A DNA stretch of 64,000 nucleotides. It comes from Heterohyrax brucei. Lineage: Eukaryota; Chordata; Mammalia; Hyracoidea; Procaviidae. Location: positions 23,479,501 to 23,543,500 of the forward strand of contig CM053140.1 of assembly GCA_028571685.1 (NCBI GenBank). The letters run 5' to 3'. This document shows positions 36,401 through 50,327 of this stretch, piece after piece (positions within the stretch are counted from its first letter, which is position 1; each line of letters starts with the position of its first letter). Under the pieces are notes generated by a model, which made no database searches, was not told where the DNA came from, and worked only from the letters and a program-made list of their open reading frames with translations. A program made the translations under genes and the position numbers.

Positions 36401-39400
36401 GTAAATCCTACCACTGTCATGTTAATAGATGGATTAGTGGTAGTTATAGTGATTAGATCTATAAGATTAGATAATGTCTTAAGCCAATATTCTTTAAGAT
36501 ATAAAAGATGAAGCAAACAGAGAAACAGGGGGATCTCGTACCACCGAGAAGCAAGAGCCAGAAGAATAGCTCATCCTTTGTACCTGGGGTTCCTGAGCTG
36601 AGAAGATACTAGTCCAGGTGAAGATTGATTACACGGACTTTCCTCCAGAGCTAACATAGAGAAAGTCTTCCTCTGGAGCTGACTCCCTAAATGTGAACTT
36701 CTAGCCTACTAGACAGAACAGATTTCTCTTTGTTAAAGTCATCTGCTTGTGGTTTCTTTGTTATAGCAGCACAGATGATTAAGACAGTGTTCAATGACTG
36801 ACTTTTTTAGACATAGATCACCAGACCTTTCTTCCAAAGCAACTCTAGGTGAACCTAAACCTCCAAACTTTTGGTCAGAAGCTGAGTGTGTTAATTATTT
36901 TCACCACCTAGGCACTCCAAGGATTCGGTAAGAGGGCTACATTTTTTTAAATCCCCTTCTTTTTACATGACTATTTGCATTTTTTAGATTGCTGATACAC
37001 TCAGATGGTTCAAATTTCAAAAACTATGAAAAAGCATCCTTGTAGCCAAGCACCACAAGCATTCCTCGCTGCAGGTTGTCCAGGTTGTTGTTTTTTTATT
37101 TGCTCTTTCAGAGACACATTTTTGCATCACAAAAACCTATATACACCTTATCCTGGCTTATCAACTATCATATTATCCAACAGTTTGTATACACAACAAT
37201 AGTAAAAAATCTGACTCTTTTGCACATTAGCAATGTACAAATGGCTAACAACTGCCCGTGCAAGGTGAGAGAAATGCTGACTTTGATGGTTAAGGTTGTA
37301 TATCACCATGGCTGGGCCATGATTCTCAGAGGTTTGGCAGTTGTGTAATGATATAATTTAGCACTTATATAATGACATAGTTACCCTTCGTTTTTTGTGA
37401 TCCAGTGTCGTCATCTTTCATTTTTACTTAATGACAATTTTGCATGATGACCTGGAATTTGCATCTTAACAATGTAGATAGGTGAGGAGAGGGTGCGGTA
37501 GTATACATGTATTATACCCAGTGCTCTGTATCTTTTTCACTTAATGATATACTCATCTCTTCTCTTCTTGTATACCTCCTCAAACTTGTGTCAAATTAGG
37601 TAAGGCCTTCACTAAAATAACTTTCACTTGATTTCTTCTAGAGCTTTTAAGACTTCCTCTTTAAATCTCAAACCTTTCATTCACCTGGATGTTAGTTTAA
37701 AAACAATGAAAACTAGATTGAATTAACTTTTTTCCAAACAACTTCTCAGTACTCCTAAAGGTTTGTTATTAAATGACCTGTATTTTCCCAGAGATAAAAA
37801 AAAAAGCATTTGCTAAGTTTTCTGTGCACAAGATTTACATAGTAAATCATAAATTTTTCTATATAGATAGCTAGTATGCATGTAATGCTAACCACTTTTA
37901 AAAGATAATACTACAATACTGGTAAAAAAAAAACAAAAACTGAAGATGCTAATAATAATAATGTAAAGTATCTGGATTAAATTTAACAAGAAATATGAAA
38001 GCCCTGTATTCCAAATGCACTTGTAAATCTCACTAAATCCTATTAAAATACCAGTAGAAGATACAATTCCTCATAGTGACAAATGTATCAAAGTGCTCAT
38101 TTAATAAAGCATGCATAAGATCTATAAGCAGACATTTTCTACTCTATAAAAAGATGACAAGGTTATTTGAATAACTGGAAAGCCATTGTATACTCTGGAA
38201 GAGTATGTGCTAATATTGCAAAGTGTTCCATTTTCCATATTCAATCATATATTTAATACAAATAAAGCCCTAGCTGATTTTTTCAGGAACTTAACAGACT
38301 GACTCTAAAATTTCTCTGGAAGAATAAAACATCATGAAAAGCTTGGACAATTTAAAAATTAAAGACAAGAAACTCGTTCTACCAGATTTAAGACCTTTTA
38401 CAAATCTGTAGTAAACAGAACAGTATGGCAGCTGTTGCAAGAGCAGAATAATCAATTCAGGGGAAAGACTAGAAAGCCAGGAGGCAGACACATGAATAGG
38501 TAAAAACTTAACCAGGGGCTAATAAAGGAGACTGCCCCACAAAACCCTAAAGAATAGATGGATAGTTTGATTGTGAAAGAGAAGGTAGATAAATTTAACT
38601 TTATAAAAGCTAGCAAAAAGTACCCAAAAAAAGTCTAAAGGCAGTCTTTGGCAATACAAAACAGAAAAAGTAATAATTTTAATATATAATTAATAATTCT
38701 TATCTAAAAATACATATATTTCTAAAAGATCACAACCATTGGAAATCAAATGAGTAGTCCTACTCCAACACACATGGGGTTACCATGAGTTGGAATCGAC
38801 TTGAAAGAAACTGTTTGCTTGTTTGTTTGTTTGGGTTTCTTTGATTTGGTAGCTTATTTAACTAATTAGATTCCTCACCTCTACCCCCTCAACCCCACCC
38901 AGCTGTCCCTAACTCTGTGTCTCTGTCTGTCTCCTTGGGCTTTGTCCAGGCTCTTTCCTTAGCCTAGAGCACTCTTCCCAATTGCACCTAAATAGTTATT
39001 AATAATCATTCAAGGTCTCAGTTGAGACACCTTCTTCATCCCACTCCTAGCCCAGCTTCTGTCTTTCTTAACTCCAGCCCCATCCATGTCATCTAGGGCT
39101 ATTCTGGCCTGAGATTGTTTCTACACTATGTTGGGAACCCCTAGAATATGTGACCAGGGAATAGGTACATCCTGTATTCCAAATGCACTTGTAAATCTCA
39201 CTAAATCCTATTAAAATACCAGTAGAAGATACAATTCCTCATAGTGACAAATGTATCAAAGTGCTCATTTAATAAAGCATGCATAAGATCTATAAGCAGA
39301 CATTTTCTACTCTATAAAAAGATGACAAGGTTATTATCATCCATAACACAGAATGGAGCTAGGCAGAGTGTTGCAAATGGATGTTGAGTTGTACACAGTG

Positions 39401-42400
39401 AGAGCGTGTCTCCTAGGTGAGGACTGGATGAATAATGATGCAAGAAATGGAAGACTTTAACCTTCAGATGTCCCACATGAATCCCTGGCCTGGACAACAG
39501 AGTAGAAATTAGGGGATGGGAGAAGGGCAAACATCTAGGAAAGTAAAAAATTTTTAAAAAACATGATTTCAAGGAGAAAAATAAGGGGGGATAGAAGGGA
39601 ACATTATTTACTGAACACGTGTAAAGGGACTTTTGCCTTCATACATTGTCACTATTCTCCCAACAGACCAGATCTTTCTGAACCAAAAGCCACAGCTTCT
39701 CCCCTTGCAATCAGGCTAGGTACCAGGGCTTGTATCTGGCCTCTGCTCCTATTCCCACTAATTAATTTGGACAGAGTCAATAGAAAGATTTTCCCCCATC
39801 CCCCTAGAAGCAAGGAAGGATGGTTGGGGAACACGTCATGAAAGTCTGCACTCACCATTCAATCTCTTCTGGATGGCGGTCTCCCAGGAGCTCTTGCACC
39901 TCCTGCCGACAACGCTCTTGGTATTCTGGGTGCTTAGCAAGGTTGTATAGGGCCCAGGAGATGCCACTGGCAGTAGTGTCGTGGCCTGAGAGCAGCCAGG
40001 CACATTTGGGTCACTGGGACACTTCAGCACCAGAAGACAGACAGCTCCCTCAAGAAGAATAGAGGAGGGTAGACTAGGAATGGGGTGGTCCAAAGTCCAC
40101 CTCTCAAGTCCCTGAGAATGCAACAGGTGTCCCTACTGCAGTCTCATGCTTGTACCCTATCACAGATTGAATTATGACCCCTCAGAAATGTATCAATATG
40201 GCTAACCCATGATTGTCTTCCATTTCTTCCATTTTATGACAATAATTTTACCTTAAAGAGGATCAGAGTGGGATTGTAACAGTCTTACTCAGGTCAATGA
40301 AAAGGCAGTTTCTCTGAGGTGTAATCTGCACCATCTTTTATCTCTCAAGAGGTAAAAGAAAAGGGAAGCAAGCAGAGAGTTGGGTCCTCTTATCAGCAAA
40401 AAAGCAGTACCAGAAGCAGAGAGCATCCTTTGGACCTGGGGTCTCTGTGCCTGAAAATCTCCTTGACCAGGGTAAGACTGAAGACAAGGACCATCCTCCA
40501 GAGACAACAGAGAGAGAAAGTCTTCCTCTGGATCTGATGTCCTGAATTTTGACTTTTAGCCAACTTTATTATGTGGTAATAAATCTTTCTATCCACGTGC
40601 AGTATTTTCTGTTAAGGCAGCACTAGATAACTAAGAGAGACCCTCACCTTCAAACATGAAGGTGTCGGCTTCTGCTCGAATGTCCTCGTCTGACAACCCC
40701 TTCCCATCTTCATCCTGGAGAGAAGGCAAAGATACAATTATTCCTGAATCACACCAGCTATAAGGGTACCTGAGCCTAACCTGCAGAGTAACAGACAGTG
40801 GCCAAACTGAGACAGACCTTCCAAACTGAGACAGACCTTCCAAACTGAGACAGACTAGGAAGAAAAGGCTGCTAGTCAAATTCTGAAAATTAACCAGTGG
40901 AAAACCTAAGGATCACACCAGAACATTGTTCAGTATAGTGCTATACCATGAGTTCCATAGGTCGGAAGACACTCAGAATACACAGGGGCCACAACAATGA
41001 CCTCAACAAACGAACTGTTGTGAAGGCAGTGTTTCACTTTGTTTGGCATGGATTCACAGTGAGTGGGCATCAACACTCTGGCTCAGAACACCTGCAAAGA
41101 TGCATCTTCCTCCTAGAAATCCAAGTCCACCCTTACTCACCGTATGTAAAAGCCCCACCCCACAGGCCTCCTCCCTTATCTCTGGCCACCTGTTTTGCCC
41201 CTAGTGGGAGGACTGAATGCCCTGTTAATATTTCCATGTTTCTGCTTTCTGAGAAAAGAAATCACCAGCAACCGTGCCATCAGTGTTGTTAGATTCCCCT
41301 GAATCACTTCCGTCTCATACTGACCCTATGTACAACAGAACGAAACACTTCCCAATCCTGTGCCATCTTCATAACAATTGTTATGTTTGAACCCACTGTT
41401 GCAGTCACTAAATCACTCCATCTTGCTGAGTGTGTTCCTCTTTTTCACTGATGCTCTATTTTACCAACGATGTTGTTCTTCTCCAGGACACTCGATTCTG
41501 CATCCAGATATGTGAGAAGTTGCACCACCTTTGCCTCTAAGAAGCATGCTGGTTGTACTTCTTCCAAGACAGATGAATTTATTCTCCTGGCATTCCATGG
41601 TTATTCAATATTCTTCACCAACATCATAATTCAAAGGTGTCAATTCTTCTTTGGTCTTCCTTATTCGTTGTACAGCTTTTGAAGGCAACCTAGGTTATGT
41701 TGAATGGCAACTCTCCCTGAAGGTTAGAGATTTGAGTATTGCTCCAGATCCATCTGTTCACAGCCTAGGGTAGTCAGTCCATAGATTCTAGTCTTACCCC
41801 ACTAAGGAGGCATTTTCTTACATGTCAGGAGTTGTAAAGCTAGAGACTTTCTCCTTTCTTTGAAAAACATCTGATTATAGTCTGCACCAAAGGTCACTTC
41901 TCTCTAGCTCTTTGGAGCAGAGGAGGGATGATGTGCCACTTGTTCCATATGAGCTGCAAGACTGGTAATGCGAGGGTCGTTTCCTATGGTGCAGACGCTG
42001 TGGTATATACAGTTGAATAATGGGGCCCACATCACAGGGCCCTTTGTATAATTTGAAAATGGGGAATCAGCATTATGATGCCACTCTGGATACTTCTATT
42101 GGTGTGAAATAAATGGCCTACTCTGACGTAGTGTGTGTGTGAAATCTGAAATCTGTTGTACTGTGGTGACATATGTGTTGCTATGATGCTGCCAGCTGTT
42201 CCACAGTTACTTCAAGTATCATCAGGGTCAACCGTGGTGGGCAGGTTTCAGCAGAGCCTTCAGACTAAGACAGACTAGGAAGAAAGACCTGGAGGTCTAT
42301 TTCTAAAAGCCTGCCAAAGAGCCAGTGGAAACACTTAAAGTCGCCATAGAACGCAGTCCAGTATAGTGCTAGTGCTAAACAACTACAGTGGAACCAAGCA

Positions 42401-45400
42401 CATTAACGACTAGAAAGATGGTACAGGATGGGCCATTTCTTTCTGTTACAAGTAAAGGGTATACATTTGAGTAAGAACAAGGCTAATAACAACAATATTA
42501 TATGTTATATATTAAATAAGCAACACACTGAGACTGAATAAAATCTCAGGCCCTTCATGGTTTCAGATTTAGCAGCTCCTGGAGGTTGCATTTCATAGTC
42601 ATTTCTGGAACATCTGATCCATGGCCTTCCTTCTCCCCTCCAAGATTCACCAGCACCTTCTAGATCAAGTTCTTCAGTTTGACCTTTGAAATTCAAGTTG
42701 TATCCACTTTTCAAACTGAAACCTACAGATGCTAACCTTGCTCATCAGGAGTATGTCAATGAAGTCTAAAGTCTTGACCTTGGCCTTAGCCTTCAGGAAG
42801 CCATCAGCACCCTGTTCTGAGAGGGTGTGGCGCCGCTCCTGGATGGCAGCATCTGTGAAGTCATGTACCAGGCGGCAGGCCCTGCGAAAGCGCCGCCCAT
42901 CAGGAGTCAAGTGGTACAGGAAATTCGAGTGCAAGAAGACCTGCTGGTTTCGTTTCATTACAAGGGCGCTGAGTTCCAAGATGGCAGCAATATAGTCACT
43001 GGGCTTCCTGCAGGACAAGGGCAAGAAGGCAGCAATGTCAGGTACACAGGACCCATAGTACTTGTCATAGATTGCTTCAGATCCCTGCAAAAATGTATCA
43101 GTTTTGCTGGATGGTCAGAGACTTGGAAGGAAAATGGTCAGAAAATTGGAGACAAGGATTTACTCAGAAGAAATAGGTGAATAGGCTTCTCTGAATGGGC
43201 CAAAGAAGTGAAGAGAGTTGTGTCCCATGTGTATGCTCACCAAAGGGTAACCTGACCTCAGCAGAGGAGGAGTTCAACAATCAAATAGTTAGGATGACGT
43301 GTTCTCTGTAAACCTGTCACCCTCTTTCTCTGGCTGCTCCATCACTGTCCTTTGGGCTCAAGAACAAAGTGGACATGGTAGCAGGCATGGAGGTTATGCA
43401 TGCAGCCAGTGACATGTACTTTCACTCACCAAGACTGAGTAGTCTACAGCCACCAATGAGTGCCCATTCTGCCAGCAGCAGAGACCACCAATGAGTTCTC
43501 CATGTGGCACTACTCCTCAAGGTGATCAGCCAGCAATCTGGTGGCATATTGATTACACTGAACCACTTCCATCATGGAAAGGGCAGCATTTTATCCTTAC
43601 TGGAATAAACACTCTGGATATGGATTTGCCTTCCCTGCATGCCATGTTTCTGCCAAAACTGCCATCCATGGACTTACAGAATGCCTTACTCACAGTAGTG
43701 GTATCCCGCATAGCATTGCCTCTGTTCAAGACAATCACAGTAAATGAAGTGTGGCAATGGTCCCACACTCATGGAATTCACCGGTTGATGTTCCCCACCA
43801 TGCTGAACCAGCTGGCTTGATAGAATGATGGAAGAGCTTCCTAAAGACACAATTACAGTGCCAGCTAGGTAGAAATACCTTGCAGGGTTGGGGAAATTTC
43901 CTCCAAGAGGCTTTATAAGCTCTAAGCCAGTGTCCAATGTATGGTACTATTTTTCTTATAGCCAGGATTTACAGGTCCACGAATCAAGGGGTAGAAATGG
44001 GAGTGGCACTACTCACTATTACCCCTAGGGATGCACTTGCAAGACTTTTCTTCCTGTCCCCATGACGTTATGCTCTGTTACAGGTCTCAGTTCCAGAGGG
44101 AGGAATGCTCCCATCTGGAGATACCACACTGATTCCATTGAACTGAAAGCTAATAATGCCACTAGACCACTTCAGGGTCCTTATGCCTCTGGGTCAACAG
44201 ACAAAGAAGGGAGTTACCATACTGGCTTGTGTGATTGATCCTGACTACCAAGAGGAAATTAGATTGATATTACATAATAAAGGCAGAGTATGTCTGGAAT
44301 GCAGGAGATCCCTTAGAGTGTCTATTAGTACTACATGTCTTGTGATTAAAGTTAATAGAAAACTACAGCAACCCAATTCCAGTGTGACTACTAATAGCCC
44401 AGACCCTTCAGGAGTGAAGGCTTGGTTCACCCCACTCCTGGTGCCAAGTTCTATCTTAGTCTGCTAGTGCTGCTATAACAGATATAGCACAAGTTTAGTA
44501 AGCTACAAGTCTAGATTAAATATGACAGCACCTCAACATAGGAACTTCAAGCCCGAAGGATGTCTTCTGCTCTTAGTGCTGCTTTCTTGGTGGTATGAGC
44601 TTCCCAACTCTACCTGCTCTCTTTGCCTTTTATCTCTTGTAAGATAAAAAGTGGTGTGAGCCACACTCCAGAGGAACTCCCTTGCACTGGAGCAGGAAGG
44701 CAACCTTAAGAAGGATGTTACAGTCCCAACTCAATCCTCTTTAACATGATCCAGTCTATTAACCACAGGGAGAGATTAGGATTTACAGCATAAGAAAATC
44801 ACAAAATGGAGGACAATCACAAAATACTAGGATTCACATCCCAGCCAAGTTGTTACACACATTTTAGTGGGGTGGGAGAGGGGGACATAATTCAGTTGAA
44901 CCGTAACCCTCCCACCTAGGAGCCAGGCTGTACGACCCATCATGGAAATGAACGTCCAAGAGAAGATGATCCCAAAGAAGCCTGCTGAGGCTGAGCCAGG
45001 ACATAAGTCTTTCTATACCTCCTTCTTTGCCTACATGCCCATCCCAAGAGCTACGTCGAGGCCCCAGTCACCAAGCAGAGGTTGGGCATCATGCTCATCT
45101 TCCTCACCAAATCTTGCTACCCAAACTGTCCATGCAGCTCACACTCCATCCTCTTCCAATTCCTCCATCACCCCAGACTCCAGCCTGGTCCCCTTCTATC
45201 TAATGTCAGTGCCATCTAGTGTCTACATGACCTCCAATCTTCCTCAGAAACAGGTTTCTAAAACTCATCTCTGAATATGCCCCTCATCTGCCCAAACTTC
45301 TTCCATGCCTCCATGGAGACCCCAAGATGAAGTCCATACCGCTTTGCCTAGCTCTTTAATATCCCTGAGATCTAGCCTCTGCCCCTACCTCTCCAACCTC

Positions 45401-48400
45401 ACTTCCAAAGTTCCCCCTTACTGTCTGTTGCACATGCTCTGCTCCTCCTGACCTTTTGGCCTTTACTCAAACATTGTCACCCACCTGAAAGGTCTTTTCT
45501 TTCTCTCCCATTCCCTGTTCTTCAATGCCTAGCTCTAATCCATCTCTTCCAGAAAGGCACTTCTGATTGCCCTAGTCAATCCTAACTCTCCAATTACTCC
45601 CTTGAGTCAACGGTAAAAGTTCCCAGATCCAGACTTAAGACTCACTCCTGGCAGTGACTGTCAAAGCTGAAGACACATTTTTGCAGGCTGTCCAGGGTCA
45701 TGAGGCTGATGTGCGCAAACATGTCCATACGGGAGCTGCCACCAGATACCAGCTGCTTCCACTTGGCCTGAACACAAAAGGGAGCAGAGCTGAGGCTGAG
45801 TTCTGTCTCCTCTGGAACATCCTCCTTAGCCCCGATTACCAAGATGAACCACAATCAGAATCAAACTTCCCAGTCCTCCACTGAAGTCACCTATAGCCAG
45901 AGTCGACCAGGCTTGGGTAGAAGTGGTAGCTGTCACTATTAGGATGTGAATAGCTCATTTCTGTGAGTAGGAAGACCTGAGCTCAAGTCCTAGCCCTGCC
46001 TCTTTGCTCTATAATCAACTCCTTGACCCCCTTTGGGCCCCAACTGTTAACTGTTTATTGGTATCATACAAAGTGGGTTGAAATCCTAGCTCTACCACTT
46101 ATGAGCCCACTTACTAGCTAAGGGAACAAGGACAAGCTACCTAATTTCTCTGAGCCATAATGTCATCATCCACAATGGAGCAAAAATAACCATCTCTGCC
46201 TTAAAGAGTTGTAAGAATTAAATTATCTCATGAAATGGCATATTCTGGCATTTTGTAAGTGCTCAGTAAATGCTAGCTTGCATTGTCTTCATCATCTTTG
46301 CTCTAAATTGATTACAAAAGTATATCCCAAGTCAGAGGAGGCAGTTCTATGGGCCATCAGCATACCTACATGTTCTTCCTGGATATATCAAGAGTCCAAG
46401 ACCCTTATACTCTTCACTTTGGCTATTGTTCAGACATGTGTTTGCAATGAACAACTTGAGGGATGAGCAAACGTCTTTCTTTGGACAAAAATCAGGCTTG
46501 GTTTGGCTTACTATGAAAGTTAAAGATTTCCTCAGCTCAATGCTCCTTCCCAGTATTACGACAAACTGCATCTATCTAGGCCCACCTCTGTTGCTCTCTT
46601 GGAACTTGGGAAGCTTGGGGAAAGGATGCAAACTAACATGAAGCACATGCTGCCTGAAGTGCTGTGTATAAAGAATTTCTCTGTCTCTGACCCATATAAC
46701 TCATGTCTTCTAACCAAATCCATGAAATAAATTATTGGTTTGCAAATCCTAGACCTTTATTTCATATTAGTTACTTCCCCCTAAATCTAAACCTTTTGCA
46801 ATGTGACTTTGCAGCAACTTCCATTAAGAAGTGCGTTCTGTTCCCCCTCTTTTTGATTCTGGGATGGCCATGTAAGTTGCTGTAACCAATGGAAACTGAC
46901 AAAAATGCTAGTGTTATAATTCTAAACCTAGACCTCAAAGGCATTGCAGCTTAATTTCACTCTCTTGGAAACATACCTTCACCATGTGAACAAGCTTGGG
47001 CTGCCAGCTAGAAGGATAGTAATTGCATGGAGGAGACCAGTGGTCCCAGCCAAGGTCATCCTAGATCAACTTGTAGCAAGCCAAGTCCAATGCACATGAA
47101 ACAAGTGAGACTGAATCAGAAGAACTGCCTATCTGATCTACACCTGACCACAGATATATGAGGGAACCCAGCCAAGGCCAGAAGAAAGGCCCACATAACT
47201 GGTAGATTCATCAGCAACAGCAAATGCTAATTATTTTAAACCAGTAAATTTCAAAGTGATTTGTTACCCAGCAATAACTACCAGACAATTTTCACCATTG
47301 TCATGAACAATGTACCAGGATTCAGAGAGGAAACATAAACACTAACACACTGTGGGCACCTACTGTGTACCAAGGACACGATTCCATTCTGTCATCTTGA
47401 ATATCTTTCAAGGTGGAGATCATTATTCCTAATTTACAGATGAGGAAACTTAGAGAGGAAGAACAATGACCCTAAAGCCAACCACCAGAGCCGGGACCCC
47501 AGACCATATCTGTTTATGGCCTCTTCCTCAAGGCTCCACTGGGGACTCCGGGATCATGGAACTCACATGCATGAAATTTGTGCTCTCGTTGAAGATCTTC
47601 ATGTAGGGCTTCAGGATGTTGAAGTGGAAGGCAGGTGTCAGCATGCGACGGTGGCGGCTCCACTTGTCACCTCCACTCAACAGGAGCCCATCCCCTAGTA
47701 AGGTCAGCCATGGGCAGTGAGCAAGGTCAACATTTTCCTTTGGACTCTAAGATTGTCCCCAGTCCCCTTCGCCCACAGTCACTCACCCAGCCAGGGCTTC
47801 AGGAAACCGTAGAACATCTTATCCTTGGGTGCAATGACAGCTGATGTGAATGAGTGCCATCAGGGACCATGGAGATGGGTAAGGGAGGGAATCCTGGTAA
47901 GAGTGTGGGCTCCCAGCCAGGGGTCTTCATCCCCCTTCAAGCCAGCACAGCAGGCATGAGGTCAAAGGCTTAGGAAGCAGGAGTTGGGCAAAAGGGGGAT
48001 AGACCATGCCGAAGCAATGCAAGTAGAGCAAAGGGAAAGCTCATAAAACACCCAACATGCTAGATGCACCGGATACAGCACAACACACCTCAACATGTCT
48101 GCACATGTCTCCTCTACATCCAGTGTTTCTGAAAGACTGAGTGCAGCCCAACACTCTGCAGTGCATTACATGGACCAAGGACAACCTGGCATGGCCCGGG
48201 CTCCTCTGACATCTCTTGACATGGACTGAAAACAGCTCACATAAGACCAACATGCACCAATGCGATAACAGTACACATGGCACATTGTGACATATCCATA
48301 ACATGGCATAACACACTCTTACCTGGAGCTAGGACTTCTGACATGGTCCAAACATGTGCTGACACTCCCCACCATGGCTACACCATACCAACATACCCTA

Positions 48401-50289
48401 ACATGTCCATAACATGAAACCACACTCTCTAATATGGACTAGAGCAGTTTGGCATTGACCATAGTATATCCTCCAAACAAGCCACAGACATAATTTAAAC
48501 ATGGTCTCATTAATGTCTTATAAATGGCCAAGGATTGACCCAGACATGTCCCAGGTGTGAATGGATGTACCTACTTCACATAAAATTTAGATAACCTTCC
48601 ACACACTTCACAGAGGACCCTGGGTCCTAGAAACAACCCAACCCTGTCATAGCACAAGCCAAGACATGGTCCAAACATGACCAACAGAATATCTGCACAA
48701 CCTCACATATCATCTTAGACACCAATAGTCCCTGCTGTCCCGGGCTACATACAGTTCAGCTTAGATGTCCAAATGGTTCTACATGCAAACATACACCAGA
48801 AACATGACCACACAATGGGTGTCGTGTAGACATGCTCTAGAAGCCACCAGACACTAGCAGGGTCAGACAGTTGGGTCCACATGAGTCAGGGGCAGCAGGC
48901 CCTCCCCATAGCTCCACTGTCAGCCCATCAAGTCACCTGCCAACTGAAGGCAGCACAGGGCTCAGCTAGCAAACTGTAGACACCAGGCATCTACCTGGGT
49001 CCAAGAAGGCAGGCTTGATAAAGGTGAAATGGAAGATGTGGACAAATCCATGGCAGAACCCCACTTTCCAGCAGCATATATCCCCAAAGGTGCTAGCCAG
49101 GCCCTGTAAGTATCAGAGACCCTCCTTCAAGCTCCAAATCTGGGGAGGAAAAAAGAAGACAGAGTTCATGTCTTCATAGGTGCCAAAGAGAAGGCCTAGA
49201 AGCAGAGATTCACTCAGGCCCTGACAACCCTCTATAAGCAAGCCCATTTCTGGCCCCATAGCCTGAAACATGGCCATTAAAGGTCCTTCAGTCACAGGGG
49301 GAGAAACAGCCTCTCACGATTGTGTATTCAACACCACCTTCATCTCAGTACTCTTCTTACCCACATTTTCCAGATAAGAAAATTAAGCCTCTGAAGACCA
49401 CTTGCCCAAAGTCACCCAGAGGGTAAATGACTGCCTAAGACCTGATGTTAGGTCTATCTGAATCCAGAGATTGAGTTCTTAGGCACTGAGTTTCTTGTGT
49501 ACCCTAAACAACAGCTCTGAGAGCCCCATACCCACCAAGACTGGACAAAGAGTTCCAGCAATTGTCTTGGGAGTCACTGGGCACTCTGGTGCAAAGGCAA
49601 GTTTCTACATTAAATGGAGCTGCTTGGATCATCTTTTGCAATGTGAAAAAGGAGATTCCTTGAAGGCAAAACTGACAAGGAAAACAGAACAAAGTGATGA
49701 AGATAGATTCCTGACAGCATTGACATCTGGGTTCAACTGTGCCTGAAGTCCACTCTCCTGGACTTTTCAGTCAATAGATTCTCTTTTTTGTTTAGACCAC
49801 ATGCATGGTTGAGTTCCCACACTGAAGGGACTTCAGCAACCAGAGTCAAGTACCTCCCCAGAGTCACTGAACAGGTTGATGATGGAGTCGAGATCTCTGT
49901 AGAACACTGACCATTCTCCTCCAGCATACGAAGGGCAGAAGGCAAAGAAAGGAAGCAGGGAGGAGATGGAGTGTCACAGCAGAGACATCTGGGATCTGGA
50001 GCAGGAGAGGAATAAGACAAAATCTGGACAAGACACGGACTGGGTTGGAAGGGACTGACCCACCAGAGGTGAACGTCATGGAAGTAGTGGTCCCGAGCCC
50101 TCCTCATAGTGCTGGTGGATGGAGGTCAGGGCTGGAGGGAGGCTCAGAAGCCACCACTGCCCACCACGCAGCCCTGCCTCAGCTTTAAAAACCTCCTCCA
50201 CAATATTCCGCATCCAGTTCTAGCAATCCCTCCTCCAGAAACCTTCCACCCTGTGCCAACAGAAGCCTTTCTCCTCTGGGCAACTTCTG

Positions 50290-50327
<38 letters not shown>

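Noticed and set aside
43491..43820. Possible host gene exon in gene A intron 5
   Set aside because: The peptide resembles an ERV-L integrase remnant and lies antisense to the P450 gene; stops flank it.
50040..50110. Segment conserved with 4,380-4,450 between exons 2 and 3, considered as an extra exon
   Set aside because: The family has no exon here, exon 2 and exon 3 join in phase without it, and its translation resembles nothing in CYP4F. It is ordinary intron similarity from the duplication.
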